From assembly GCA_020881915.1 (NCBI GenBank), contig JAJFPB010000012.1, positions 1,116,001 through 1,180,000 of the forward strand: a stretch of DNA of 64,000 bases, in the 5' to 3' direction. Below, in pieces: positions 34,487-46,081 of this stretch. Source of the DNA: Paramyrothecium sp. XJ0827 (Eukaryota; Ascomycota; Sordariomycetes; Hypocreales; Stachybotryaceae). Below the pieces are notes generated by a model. It did no database searches. It worked only from the letters and a program-made list of their open reading frames with translations, and was not told where the DNA came from. Position 1 is the first letter of the stretch. Every line of letters starts with the position of its first letter. The translations under genes and the position numbers were made by a program.

Positions 34487-36122
34487 ATGCTTGAGTTTCA
34501 TCGCTATTCGGCCATAGAAGTGGCTGGGCTTGCTTGTGCAGCGGTAGGGGGAGAATCCACGATACCAGAACCCAGCTGATTATACCAAGTTCATCCTCTA
34601 CCGCCTGGGAGTTATTTGCTACAGATTATCCTTCCACCCTCTTTCAAAGTACCCGGGGCCGAAGCTATACAGTGCTTCCAAGCTCCCGTTTCTCATACAA
34701 GACAGCATCCGGGGACGTTTTGCCAAGAGCGTGATCCATCTGCATGAAAAGTACGGCCCTATCGTTCGAATCGGCCCGAATGACCTAGCTATCGATGGAT
34801 CGATAGGATGGCCCGACATCTTTGCACCGCGTGGGAATAAACCCGAGTTCGCTAAGACTACTTGGTTCTATGGCCTCACGGCACGCGAGGGTTTATTTCC
34901 CGCTCTCAAAGAAGACCACCGGCGCCAGCGCCGGCTCATGAGTCATGCCTTTTCGACGACGGCGCTTCTTGAGCAAGAAGTGCATGTCAAATACTACGTT
35001 GACCTTCTTGTAAGCCAGCTGAAGAAGGAGGCGGAGACAGTCGGGACAGTGGACATGTGCAAGTGGTATAACTACACCACCTTCGACATCATCGGCGAGC
35101 TGGCATTTGCAGACCCCTTCCATTCCTTGGCCAACGGGAAATACCATCCATGGATTGCAATGATCTTCGCAAGCATCAAGTCGAACGGCTTGCTAACAGT
35201 TCTGAACCACCTACCGTTCCTGAAGCCCTTGATGGCTCTCTTCATCGGCAGGGAGGAAATTCGTCTCTCGCGCGAATCAGAACAGCTTGCGATCGCGAAG
35301 ACAGAAAAGAGGATGCAGCGAGGTGTCGACGAGGCTCGCAAGGACTTCATGACCTACATCATGCGTAATAACAAGGATGGCAAGGGGATGACGCATGGAG
35401 AGATCCTGCTCAATTCACGTGCACTCATTGTTGCTGGTAGCGAGACGACCGCCACGGCGTTGTCAGGAGTGACCTACTATTTGGCGATGAACCCTCTTGT
35501 CTACCAACATCTTGCCAAAGAGATTCGAACAAGCTATCATCAAGAGGCAGACATTGACATCCAATCGACATCACACCTTCCGTACCTTCAAGCATGTGTT
35601 GAGGAGATCCTCCGAATTTATCCTCCAGCTGCGATTACACCGCCCCGTGTCTCTCCGGGGGATACCGTTGGTGGTTACTACATTCCGGAAGGGGTGAGTG
35701 ATGCTATATGGCCCAGGTCCCTGTGCCTCTAGATGGTTGTGATAGCCTACTAACAAATATCGCAGGCGACCGTTTGGATTTACCAACACGCTACCCACCA
35801 TTCGCCACTGAACTTCAACCAGCCGGAGGCATTCGCGCCCGAACGATGGTTGCCGACCAGCCATCCGCTCTATGACGCACAGTTCGCGACCGACAACAAA
35901 GCAGCTTTCAAGCCTTTCTCGTACGGTCCCCGCGACTGCATTGGTAAGAACCTCGCCTACGCCGAGATGCGACTAGTCTTAGCACGCATGCTCTGGAACT
36001 TCGATTTCGAGCTGGAACCGGGACAAGAGGACTGGGCAGCAAAGCAGAGAGTCTATGTGGTTTATGAGAAACAGCCATTACTAGTACGACTGAAGCCAGT
36101 TTCTCGTAACGTTGAAGAATAG
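34487..36122 (+). CDS. Cytochrome P450, isotrichodermin C-15 hydroxylase-like
   Basis: P450 of the large fungal group often annotated isotrichodermin C-15 hydroxylase-like. The main exons are 34576-35693 and 35766-36122; a 5' exon at 34487-34535 joins in frame to give 507 aa. The hinge is LSFHPLSKYPGPKLY, helix I VAGSETTATAL, ExxR EILR, and the heme loop FSYGPRDCIGKNLAYAEMRL. The 5' model needs a 40-nt intron with a GTGCAG donor, shorter than the others here, and gives a weak membrane anchor. The start is therefore uncertain, and a small 5' lesion is possible. It sits between two zinc-finger paralogues. Confidence 0.88.
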
Positions 36123-36646
36123 CTGGCTGCACGGAAACGGGCTTTAGTGAGTACAGGGATGAGTGGACAACATGGCTAGTTTTGCTTCTTTTCTTCAGCA
36201 ATAGGACGCAGATGATGATCCCTATACCAAGAGGCACTTTCGGTTTTAGAATTCATTGCTATTATGACTGCCTGTAAAGTATTTCCAAGCAGGTACACTG
36301 GCTCTGAATGTTAGACCTTGATCATTTCGGAAAATTCAACTGGACTCTATTTTGGGTCGGAATAGCAAGGGCTTCTTGAATAAAAGGACGAAGCAATTTC
36401 GAGACACTCAGACATTACAAAGCACCACTGGATATTATCCCACGAAGCAATTTTCTTTCATCAACAAGTCCCGCAAAAGATTTGAAGAAGAGAACAATTG
36501 CACATTGAATACTATCCACCGGGCTAAAGTGACTCGGCAGCAACATAAATACATACGTCTGCAGTGTAGCGCTGCTGGCCTCCTGCCAGCATTCCAAACC
36601 TGTGCTCCTTCGTGAATGCCTTGCTTGTTTGACTCGGGTGCTTCAG
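36123..36646. other. Intergenic between convergent genes
   Basis: About 0.5 kb of 3' sequence; nothing else seen. Confidence 0.5.
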
Positions 36647-38083
36647 CTATCCAAGCTGCAGTTGTTGAGTGGAATCCGCTGGAAGGATGAACGCCGGGCT
36701 TGAGGGGTGCAGTGCGCCCATGGCGGTGTTGGACAGCCATGGTTGGCCCCCCGTGGTGGCGATCCAGTCGCTGAACTGGTAACCGTATTGCATCTCTACC
36801 ACTGGGTTGAACGACGGCACATGTTGCTCGAATCTAGAGCTTTCTACAGCGTCTGAGGTGCCTTGGTCTTGTAGAGAGCTCGAGTTCGGGGGCGACGCTT
36901 TGGACACGTCTGAAAGCGTTTCATTTGAGTCAAGGCCGAGAGAAACAAATTCCCCGTTCAGAAGGAGCGAATTATCAGAAAGTTCAGGCGTTGTGCTCGT
37001 CACCACGAGGTTATTACCCTGGTCATTGTACGGCCCTCTCTGGGGTCTTTGATCAGAGTCGACGCCCAACGTTCTTTGCTCAAATTGCTTTTGAACCTTG
37101 TCGAAGAGCCCCATGACCAGCTCCTTGATGTCGGTTTCAGGACTGACGTTGATTCCCACACTGGCCAGGTATTCCGGGGTGATCTGCAGGCTTTCCTGTT
37201 CCCAGAAGTTGCGGATGATGCCCACGGTCTCCTCCATCTCTGTCCCAAGATAGGCGCTCCCGGCTTTGGAGCCGTCTTTGAACAGGAGATCCCAGATTTG
37301 GTGCCATTGTTGCTCCGGGGTAAACGCGCGGTTGGCGCGGTGCTTCGATAGCTCCTGTGCCTCCCTGGAGTTGCTCGTGAGGCCTTCCAGGATGGGAGGA
37401 GCGCGAGGCTCACAGAGCCTTGAACGTATATGCTCATCACGGGCGTGTGAGGATGAATGACTTTTAAAACACGTCGGACAGTAGAAGGTGCCTGTCACGT
37501 GTCTTCGCTGTATGTGTTGCTTGACATCTCGAATGCGCGTCAACTTGCGGTTTATGCAGTCCCTATGTCGGATAGGCGATCTTCTGTAAAACGGACAAGC
37601 GAAAAACCTATGTTCCCCTTCTCCTATCTCTTCATGTGATCCGTTCACAGCCTCATCGTCACCTGACCCTTCGTTCCCGTCGTCGATTAATGTGCCGCCG
37701 ACCCGTCTCCTTTTGTGGGGCCCGCCGCCTTCAGGTCGCTGCACACTCGTCCTTTTAGTTGCAACGCTGAACACCGAAGATCCTCTTCTGCTTTCTTGTG
37801 GTCTTTCTGTCCTTGTAGGATAAGTATTCTCATCGGCATGTTCCGGGTACCATTGCTCTTCCGCCATATCACCCTCAAAAGCAACGCTGCTATCTATCCG
37901 CGACACATTTAGCCCCCTAGGCCTACAACTCGCGCCATCTTGGTTGCCAGAGTAGCCCGCAAAAAGTGGTTGGAAGTCATGCCCTCCGCTGATCATATCA
38001 AGAGGACCGGGTACATGCCCGACAAATCCTTCATAGGGTCCACTAAAGGGGACATATCGAGGGACGCTAGACGACTTAATCAT
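36647..38083 (-). CDS. C2H2-type zinc-finger protein (paralogue 2, stand-alone)
   Basis: Single frame of 478 aa from an ATG at 38083. Residues 1-150 are disordered with a basic NLS-like patch (GPHKRRRVGG, ~121-130) and an acidic run. The zinc module starts at ~160: FFACPFYRRSPIRHRDC, then DVKQHIQRRHVTGTFYCPTC, then DEHIRSRLC. It is followed by QQWHQIWDLLFKDG and SAYLG, matching the gene at 31927. The C-terminal ~170 residues are Ser/Asn/Gln-rich. No HET-like N terminus is present. A further 5' exon cannot be excluded, because the sequence before the ATG ends in GCAG. Proteins with this module are abundant in Sordariomycetes; their function is not known to me. Confidence 0.82.
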   Translation of the reverse strand: MIKSSSVPRYVPFSGPYEGFVGHVPGPLDMISGGHDFQPLFAGYSGNQDGASCRPRGLNVSRIDSSVAFEGDMAEEQWYPEHADENTYPTRTERPQESRRGSSVFSVATKRTSVQRPEGGGPHKRRRVGGTLIDDGNEGSGDDEAVNGSHEEIGEGEHRFFACPFYRRSPIRHRDCINRKLTRIRDVKQHIQRRHVTGTFYCPTCFKSHSSSHARDEHIRSRLCEPRAPPILEGLTSNSREAQELSKHRANRAFTPEQQWHQIWDLLFKDGSKAGSAYLGTEMEETVGIIRNFWEQESLQITPEYLASVGINVSPETDIKELVMGLFDKVQKQFEQRTLGVDSDQRPQRGPYNDQGNNLVVTSTTPELSDNSLLLNGEFVSLGLDSNETLSDVSKASPPNSSSLQDQGTSDAVESSRFEQHVPSFNPVVEMQYGYQFSDWIATTGGQPWLSNTAMGALHPSSPAFILPADSTQQLQLG

Positions 38084-40189
38084 CTGCTTGGAAGACTCCG
38101 CGTAACCTGCACGTCCTTTCCATCTGCTCGGTATGCTCGATCGATACGCACTGGCCCTGAACTGATACGTCTCGCTAAAATTCGGCCACGAGACGCTGCG
38201 AGGTGGCGCAACAGCCGTCGATATCTGTCGCGTTGTTTCTGATTTTGCGCAGAGATGTTAAGCTTGATTGTAGAGTTGAAAGGGTGGAAAGCAATGGAGG
38301 AGTTTACAAGCACTTACCAGAGTTGCTACCGTGGGTGCCGGAAATCTGCAGCGATTGCATGTCATTCAGCCCAGCTGTGCCTGTGGCCTTGAAGGATCCT
38401 CGTTGAGGAGGAAGTTCCGGCATTCCATTTCCTATCCGACCCATGGCCCAATCTATACCGCAACTTTAGTTGGTCGAATTCATGGGCCGAGGCGTAGAAA
38501 AACAATGATTTTGCAACTCAGAAGCAATGGTCATAATAGGGATGACAGGGGAACCACCTGTGAAGCCTCGATAGACGTACGCTCGATGTGTGACGGGGCG
38601 GAGCACATGATCGCGTCAGGGCCAGGGTCATCGGAACTGGGGGCCAAACTCCTCACAATTGTGACGGAAATGTAAAAAGTCGTCAATCGTGGCTGTACGG
38701 AGTCAGACCGCGCCACACCAATTATCAATGCGCAACAAAACCGAGGGAGAATCAACAGACACAATGGGATGAGACGCTCGTTCTTCAACGATCTGCGGAC
38801 AGCCACGGAGGAAACGGATACGCCTGCGTTCACTTCGTTTAATGAGGATCTCACAGAATCGAAAACGATGTTTTTCCTTCTTCCTATCTAAATTTAAGAA
38901 GTAACAGGCCATGCTAGTTGTGTACAGGCAGTCAGAAAAGGAGCCTGCAGGGGTCTCCCACGATTACGACAGTGCCCTGCCCTCCCCCTAACTATGCTAT
39001 AAAACATGCCTCCCATACAATTATGGGACGCGTAAACATAATTGAGAGCTGCCCGAGCCTCCGGCATCCCAAAAGCCAACGTTGATGTCCTTGAATGCCT
39101 GCCTTGGCTGAGGTTTTCCCCGAGCGAAGCCACCGTTCCAGGAGCCTTGCGTCGTCTACTTTGAACTTGGCGGTGGCTGTGGCTGAGTCGTCCGTATATT
39201 GCTGCCGCCCGCCAGTAGTCGGCCCTGGATGGCCAGGCCGTCATCTCGCATCCATGCCTGCAGACGCGATTCTCTAAGGGATGCCGACTGGGTCTTCCGC
39301 GGACTAGAAAAGGCAGTCATGGTTAGTCGAGGGCTACAAGAGATGAGCAGGTACACTTCTTACACTGGCGGTGTAGGGCCAGGCATGTCGAAAATGGTTG
39401 TGTTTGGCGACTTGGATACAACTCTAGAATGCTTTCGCAGCGTGTTTGGCAGCGTGTTTGGCACCGTCTCAAGTGGTTGTGCTTCGTGAAGTTGAGAGCA
39501 AAAACATGATGCACCGGATTCGAGGCAACGCTCCGTAATCCGTCCTTTTATCCAAACTCATGGCCGTTGTCACAAAAGTGTCGCTTGTCTTTCCCACAAT
39601 TGCTCGCTATCCCATCACCACCGTCTCGTCGGCGCAATTGCGTTGTTAAGTCTCCTGGTGAGGATCCACCGCCCGCGTGTAATTCCACCACAATGTCGCC
39701 TGCAAAGAGTGCCACGATTGGTGAGAACAAGGCGAGCGAATTGTAATAACCGCTTGCGTCGGCTTTCCTTTTCCAGGACAACACGAGGCAACCAGAGCTA
39801 GCGACCGCAGCGCTCCCATGACGGCTTATTCTTTATCCATTTGTCAATTGTAGCCGTTAAGGCGGCGCCTCCGCCACAGCAACCTGCAACGAGTGACTGA
39901 CACGGACCTGGTGGGTCCAAGGCGTGGAAAGCTCACAATTGCACGGGGAAAAATACAATATCTTCGATGCCGTGCCGCTTATGCGAGAAATAAAGATATG
40001 AAGAGCCTTCCCCAGATTGGCCAGGGGCTGTTTGTTTCCTCTGCATCGAGGTGTCGAACCGCAACTGATTGCGGCGAGCTTGACCACCACTGAGCACAAC
40101 AAGCAAACCGCTTCCGCCTCCGATAACAAGCTGACACAAAGGGTTATTCACCGGGGGCATTGGAGAGAGGCAGAAACCGAAAGGGAAAA
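38084..40189. other. 2.1-kb divergent region between two zinc-finger paralogues
   Basis: The two paralogues are transcribed away from each other. Open frames on both strands are short and lack motifs. It likely contains both promoters and 5' leaders. A near repeat GCGTGTTTGGCA occurs twice in tandem at ~39438-39463. Confidence 0.5.
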
Positions 40190-41509
40190 ATGATGCTTGT
40201 CCTTGGAGGGGTTCCCTTATCGCACGGGTTCCCTCTGGTCGTCCGCCTGCTTCCCGTCATTTGTTTCCTCGGCCTGCTCCTCCCTACCCTTCTCCAGCTA
40301 TTGATATACTCGGGCGGCCCCGCCAACAAGACGGCCTCCCAAAGCCGAGCCGAGCGGCGCCGTCTTGATCGCCTGCACAAAAAACCAAGACTGCATGCCG
40401 AGGGACGTCGAGCTTCGAGCTGGCCGGTCGATACGACGACGGACGAGGAGAAGACGACAGTAGCATATTGGTTCACCCGAATCCTCGATGTAATAAGCGG
40501 CAACAAGAGCTGGAAAGACTGCCTGCCAGAAAGCGACAGTGGTGTTTGCGGCGCCGTTCTCCAGTGGGCTCGGAGCCCAGCGGTGACCCCTGACACCACT
40601 CAGCCAACCACGGCCACAGAGAACAAGAAGCGCAAACGAGGGTCCAAAAAGCAACTGAACAGGAAGAACCGAACCCATAGCAACAGCGACCACGAGGGAG
40701 GGGGAGGAGGCAGCGGTGATGAAGACGGCCAACACGTGCGGTCTGCCAACGATGGCGACGAGTGCAGACCTAAGGGCACGCACTGGGCCTGTCCGTTCTA
40801 CATTTTCGACCCCGAGTTACACTATGATTGTCTCGGCAAGCACAAGATGAAGCGCATTAGTGACGTGAAGCTGCACTTGGTCCGCAAGCATGCCCGCGAG
40901 CACTTTTATCAGTGTCCCCGGTGCTGGGAAAAGTGGCCCAAGCGGGACGAGTTTCGAGGCGATTTTGAGAGCCACATCCAGCGCCCTAACTGCCAGGGCA
41001 TCCGTGGAACGCAGGGCCTTGACGAGGATGAAGTCGGCACCCTGAACCACATTCCTCGTCGATTGACACCACGCGAGAAGTGGTACTGGATATGGGACCA
41101 GCTCTTCCGAGATCATGCGCCGCCCGACTCCCCCTTTGTGGAGGACGGGCTCAATGGACCAAGGGCCCTTTTGCTCCGCAACGCGGAACCCCTGCTGCGA
41201 GAGGCGCTGTCGCAGCCCATCAGCCTGCGGCAACTATTTATCAATCTCTTGAACGCTCCCCAACTTGCAGGTCGACGCCTCAGGCTTCCTCTGCCTGGCA
41301 CGACGCAACTCGCACCGGCCGCCCCTCCAGAATTCGTGGCGGTTCCTCGCTCCGTTGACGGGTCGCAGCTGATCGATCCTCGACGTCTTGACTGGTTGCG
41401 GGGGAGTTCAAGTCCAAACACGAGCAACCCGAATGAAATGGGCGATTGGCCTCAACACTATTTCACGCAATTTTTGGAAGATGAGGCGGCGGATGATTTT
41501 AGTTTCTAG
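40190..41509 (+). CDS. C2H2-type zinc-finger protein (paralogue 3) with hydrophobic N terminus
   Basis: 439 aa from the first ATG. The module begins at ~198: HWACPFYIFDPELHYDC, then DVKLHLVRKHAREHFYQCPR, then FESHIQRPNC, then EKWYWIWDQLFRDHAPPDSP. It aligns along its length with the genes at 31927 and 36647. Residues ~14-41 (PLVVRLLPVICFLGLLLPTL and following) are strongly hydrophobic, so as annotated the protein would be membrane-anchored. A basic NLS-like run (NKKRKRGSKKQLNRKNR) lies before the module. If the hydrophobic part is really 5' leader, the protein would start further in, but no ATG follows until after the finger begins. Function unknown. Confidence 0.78.
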   Translation: MMLVLGGVPLSHGFPLVVRLLPVICFLGLLLPTLLQLLIYSGGPANKTASQSRAERRRLDRLHKKPRLHAEGRRASSWPVDTTTDEEKTTVAYWFTRILDVISGNKSWKDCLPESDSGVCGAVLQWARSPAVTPDTTQPTTATENKKRKRGSKKQLNRKNRTHSNSDHEGGGGGSGDEDGQHVRSANDGDECRPKGTHWACPFYIFDPELHYDCLGKHKMKRISDVKLHLVRKHAREHFYQCPRCWEKWPKRDEFRGDFESHIQRPNCQGIRGTQGLDEDEVGTLNHIPRRLTPREKWYWIWDQLFRDHAPPDSPFVEDGLNGPRALLLRNAEPLLREALSQPISLRQLFINLLNAPQLAGRRLRLPLPGTTQLAPAAPPEFVAVPRSVDGSQLIDPRRLDWLRGSSSPNTSNPNEMGDWPQHYFTQFLEDEAADDFSF

Positions 41510-41846
41510 GAGGCCCAGCGCCCGGGTGACGAGTGCCATGTTTGCCGCGTGTAGAGATGAATGAAACTACTGTATAAAAGACATAGCGTGATGTATACTA
41601 GATTTGAATGGTAAACATATGGTTTCTTTTTACTGTTTGTCTTAAATCAAGATAAGAAGTACAATACCTTGCTCCCATTTGTTCGTGATGGCCAAGATAG
41701 CAACTTGGCTGGTCCACCCGGTGTAGGATTACCGCTACTAAAAAATGCATTATATTTAGCTTTAAATTGCGCAATTAATTTTGAGTTAATTAAAAAGTTT
41801 TATATAGTATTCAATAGTATTTTAAATAAAGAATCTGAATATATAC
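41510..41846. other. AT-rich flank of the transposon
   Basis: A markedly AT-rich stretch (~41740-41846) that is probably the degraded 3' end of the Tc1 element. I cannot find a clean terminal repeat; CTACTAAAAAATGC at ~41733 is only a weak match to the other end. Confidence 0.45.
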
Positions 41847-43062
41847 TTAAAACCTTGTGTACCAGCCATTTGCGTAGATAATAGCCTCCATCCGATGCTT
41901 CATTGAAAGAACCAGGTTTTGGAATATATCTTCTGGAATTTCGCGCCACTGTTCCTGAATAGCTTCAATTAAGGTCTGCAAGGCCTTATCTGTGGTGGGT
42001 ATGTATGTAAGTTCTGGATACTTCTTGCAAATGCGTCCCTTAAGGACTGCCCATAGATTTTCTATAGGATTTAAATTAGGGCTGTGGGCAGGCTAATCGA
42101 CAATTTGGGCACGTCTGTCGTCAGCCCAGTCTCTGAGCTAGTCCCTGATGATATTTGCTGTAAAAAGGCTTGAATTATTGTGCTAAAAGTAGCTATTTCT
42201 TGTAATAATATAAGGGAGGTATTGCTGTAGGCATGTAAGTAGGACTCGAGCTGTGGTGCTGCTGCGTGGTGAGTTAGGGTCTCCATCGAGGCAGCACATT
42301 GGAAGCCGTCTGTGATAGCTGAAGGCACTGAAGAAGTTCTGTGAGTGGTGTGTGGGTATAATATAGGTCTGTATATTGCGTTGGAATAGTCTCTTGTGCT
42401 AGAATTTATTAGCGGCGTTATAATTGCAGTTGAAAAACTCACTGGTTTGTAGAAGCACTATATACAGCATTGCCCGGCGCCTCGGGTGATGATAACTTCA
42501 TTAGAAAAGACCTAGTGTTTCTAGAAATCTGTAGATAGATGTACGAACTGCCTCGTAAAGCGCAGGTGCTTTTGAGCCCCGGCTTTAGTGAGGAATGGCC
42601 GCAGTAGCGAGCGGAAATGTATGATGCCCTCACTAATGAGCCATCTCTTCATAGTTATTGTACTGCATGTAATATTGGCTTCCTTAAGTAATTCCCGTAG
42701 GCTGAGATGAGAGTCCTTTCCTATAGCTACCTTGATATGTGTTTTCTCCCTGATCCCGAGTATATGAGGGCGGCCTGATTTGGCTCTATTGCGACCGCTT
42801 TGTTGTTGATGATATTGTCTTACTACGCCGTAAATTGTATGGCGACTTAGGCCCTCATTACGTGCGATTGATGTAGCTGAGACGCCCGAATTGTACATTC
42901 AAGTAATCCTTGTGCGTGTATGAGGAGAATGATGCTGAATAGGAGCCATTTGGACTTAATTTGGGTGTAAAATCTGTTGTTGAAGTAGAAGGGTGCTTTT
43001 GGTGTGGGTAGAAGCTACGCGGGGTAACCTCGGATGTGTCGTTACTTTTGTTAGCCCACTGT
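41847..43062 (-). mobile_element. Degenerate Tc1/mariner element, transposase pseudogene
   Basis: Reading the minus strand, 42898-42521 encodes the N-terminal helix-turn-helix part (SGVSATSIARNEGLSRHTIY) and RSGRP-like AKSGRPHILG. A later frame carries MCCLDGDPNSPRSSTTARV, and a third carries PAHSPNLNPIENLWAVLKGR and ends ANGWYTRF at 41847, the usual C terminus of fungal Tc1-type DDE transposases. These parts lie in different frames with several in-frame stops, so the gene is dead. A candidate right end reads ACAGTGGGCTAACAAAAGT on the minus strand at 43062. The AT bias would fit RIP. Confidence 0.88.
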
Positions 43063-43231
43063 AACTGCATGGATTATCACCTGGACATGATTGGGCTTGT
43101 ATGATTCGCAGCCCGCAAGTGAGGAGCTGACGGCCTCGAGAAATGGCCTTAACTCACGGATTACTTTTCAGATTTGTGGAACTGGATGGCAGGGCCTTGC
43201 TCTCGACTTGAACCAAACAACACGACACATA

Positions 43232-45239
43232 ATGGCACCCGAAACAGGGCGATCCCTGTGCATCGCCATTCATCCCGCCTGTGGTGCTTGTGGCATGCGG
43301 TTCGGCCAGGGTGAACGCATAGCCGCTGGTCTGCTCTATTCTCCCCCGATGGCAGCATCCCCTACTGACCCTCTCCAGTTTTCCAGCATCCACAGACCGG
43401 GACGTTCAAGACACTCAATGTCGGCGTCTACCCCCGCGATGTGGGCTTCTGGAGCCTCCATGTCGACGAACGCAGTGCACCTGATGGCGTACAGTCTCGG
43501 TTCTTTTCTCAGGGGACAGGAGGCCGTCTCAGTGACGCAGCGGCGAAATCCAGCGGCACACTCCATATCGACTGCTTGAACTTGTTCATGCGAAACACTC
43601 TGGTGGATGACAAACTACAGCGCCTGTTGATCGCGTCCACTTGGACTTATCCTTGGCTTCAGGCAGAGCCATTGTGCCTCCGACCGCCAGACGAGACGAT
43701 ATACGACGAGGGAGTCCTAGAACCCTTCCTCAGCACGGATGCGTATCGAAAAGTCCCCATAGAGATCAAGCGGCTGATATGGGAATATGCCAGCGTCCCA
43801 CTTCTCCAACGCTTCCAATCCGTGCTGAGACTATGCCACCTGGTATCCATGCTGGCACGGCACAATGATGAAATAGTTCCCCTCTGCCAGCTTCGGTCTT
43901 GGACAAGAGGATCAAGCTTCGAAATCTGCACGGAAGCCCCTGAAGAGGCACTGGTGCGCCTCACCATTGATTTTCGAGGCATCAGCGAAATCGAGCGAGT
44001 CGATAGGGAACAGACGGGCAGGCCGCGCTCTAGCAAAAGTCTTGTGTATGTAATTGAAACTGCCGAGACCATGAAGGACGTTATGGTCGAACTAAAGGTT
44101 TGTCCTCAAGCCTCCAGAGTCTTCTTGCTCACTGTTTTATAGTACGGCCTGGCTCGTCTCATCCTGCCTCCCTACCTGCAAGGTCTCAACATTTGGGACA
44201 TTCCGACTCCGCCTACGCCAGTCCCGTCTGTCTTTTCACTCCTTGATGCATCTACGCATACCCGTTTTGCCACGATCGATACCCTGGAATGCACCGGGAT
44301 TACCTTCTTGTATGCAGGCGAGACGCTGATTGACGTTCACGCTCACACTGCTCGCTCGTCGGTGGCTGCGTCCGCTGGTGCAGCCGCCGCCCGACTATCC
44401 AAGCGCGCCATTTCCAAGGATTTGATATGGATATTCCTGCCCCTCTCAAAGGCAGACAGGATTCTGAGCTTTGGGGTCTGCATTCCAGTGGAACGAGGAC
44501 AGGCTAGGAGTGACAAGCCTACCATTCTTGTGAGCAGCTTGCCAAGCCCCTTGAGAGCGTCAATCATGCTGAAACGAGTTGTCAGGCCCGGCTGGAAAGG
44601 TCAGGAAGCATCATGCTTGGACCAGATTGCACGTCCGGGCGCGAGACTCGAGTCTTTACGACATCAACAGAGCCAGGACCCGTACTGATGCATGAAACCA
44701 CCCCGGGAGCCTCGGCCCGCATCCTTTGTGCGCTCAGCAGTGCCAACTCCGTTGTTCCAACGGATATAAAACCGTTGAATCCTTTTACCATCTGCCCGTT
44801 AGAAGGCGCTTGTTTTTCCTCTGCCCGCCTCGACGGTGTCACGCTCGTCGAGTGGTACCTCGACGCAAGAGAATACCACTGTCGGGGAATCGTTCTCACA
44901 TATAGAGATGGCGCGAGGCGCGTCTTAGGGCAATACAGGGCTGATCTTGATCTCAGCCGAATGTGCGAGGCTCCCGTCAGCCTTCGTGTTTTTGGAAAGG
45001 AAGTCCCCGATGAAAAGCACACTAGGTGGATCCAGGTAGTTGGGATTCACTTCCGCCCGGATCACACAGATTGGGACGAATATGTTGCCGACGGATGGGT
45101 TGCCATGGAAGGGGTGCTGGAATTTTGGTTTACTGCTGAGGAAGCTGTTGTCACCCTCAATACTGGGAGGTCTATCTCTGCTGCGTTGGATGCCTACGAT
45201 GCTGATCATGTAAACGAATCCGGTTCATGGTCTAGCTAA
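43232..45239 (+). CDS. Large fungal hypothetical protein with Cys pair near N terminus
   Basis: Four exons, 43232-43328, 43379-44097, 44143-44529, 44586-45239, give 618 aa in frame. The N terminus has HPACGACGMRFGQGERIAA, a CxxC-G-x-x-F-x-x-GE pattern that could be half a zinc site. Then comes FQHPQTGTFKTLNVGVYPRD, then a leucine-rich stretch KVPIEIKRLIWEYASVPLLQ that resembles an F-box-like helix. LPPYLQGLNIWDIPTPP and REYHCRGIVLTYRDGARRVL follow. I know similar uncharacterised proteins from Sordariomycetes but no function. An alternative first donor at 43311 also keeps frame. It is convergent with the F-box-like gene at 46082 and lies beside a transposon. Confidence 0.72.
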
Positions 45240-46081
45240 GATATAGTGATAATCCAGCCATGGTCATTTCAGTTGTTACCGACAAGCCAGGCCCGAGGCA
45301 AGGATTCGCTAGAATGGTTGATTGAGGCATGACAATTGTACTCACACCCACGGAGGCATTTGTGACAAGACATAAAGAGCTGCGCTTTGCTAGGACAGGG
45401 GCTCGATCCAATTTCGAATCACGTTGAAACAACAAAAAAGTGGTCCTGCTCCCCAGAGCCCGCCGATCGTCTGGGTAGAGCTTCTTATGGAGCCCAGAAT
45501 TATGAATATCGTTCATGTGAAAGACTCGGGCGACATTCAACGTGGAGAAGAACATGAGGACATAGGTCTTGACTATAGCGTGGGCGGACCAACATCGACA
45601 GAACCCGGTTCGTTCTATACATCTAGGAAAGGCTACGACTAGAAAAGTAAATGATTACCGCGAAAATACAGACATCGATCCAACTGCAGACACCGAAGGG
45701 GCAATCGAGCTCGTTCTTGCTTTTTACTGCTACAGTTGACACAATGCATTGCCACCAGGAACTATGCTGAGTAGTTCTTTAGAAATGTCCGAGTAACACT
45801 GGGTAGAACCAGTCTCACGAGAGGAATTCCGGGTTTCCTTCTTGGCTTTGAAATGAGCAGCCGCAAGGGTGTTCATGGCGCAATTAGAGAAGTTCCTGTG
45901 CCCCCGATCATCAGCTGTAGTCTCTCAGCCGGTAGGCTATCTCGGCTCCCGCGGTACTTGCACCAACTCTCGGTTATGTGAACACCCGTCTCCATTCCTT
46001 TTCCGTGCCTGGGTAAAAAGGAAAGCCTCGTCTGCTGAGAGAGGTTCTTGTCTCCTGCCCGGGCAAATCTCCCTTGGGGTG
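45240..46081. other. Intergenic between convergent genes
   Basis: About 0.84 kb; no supported gene. Confidence 0.5.
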
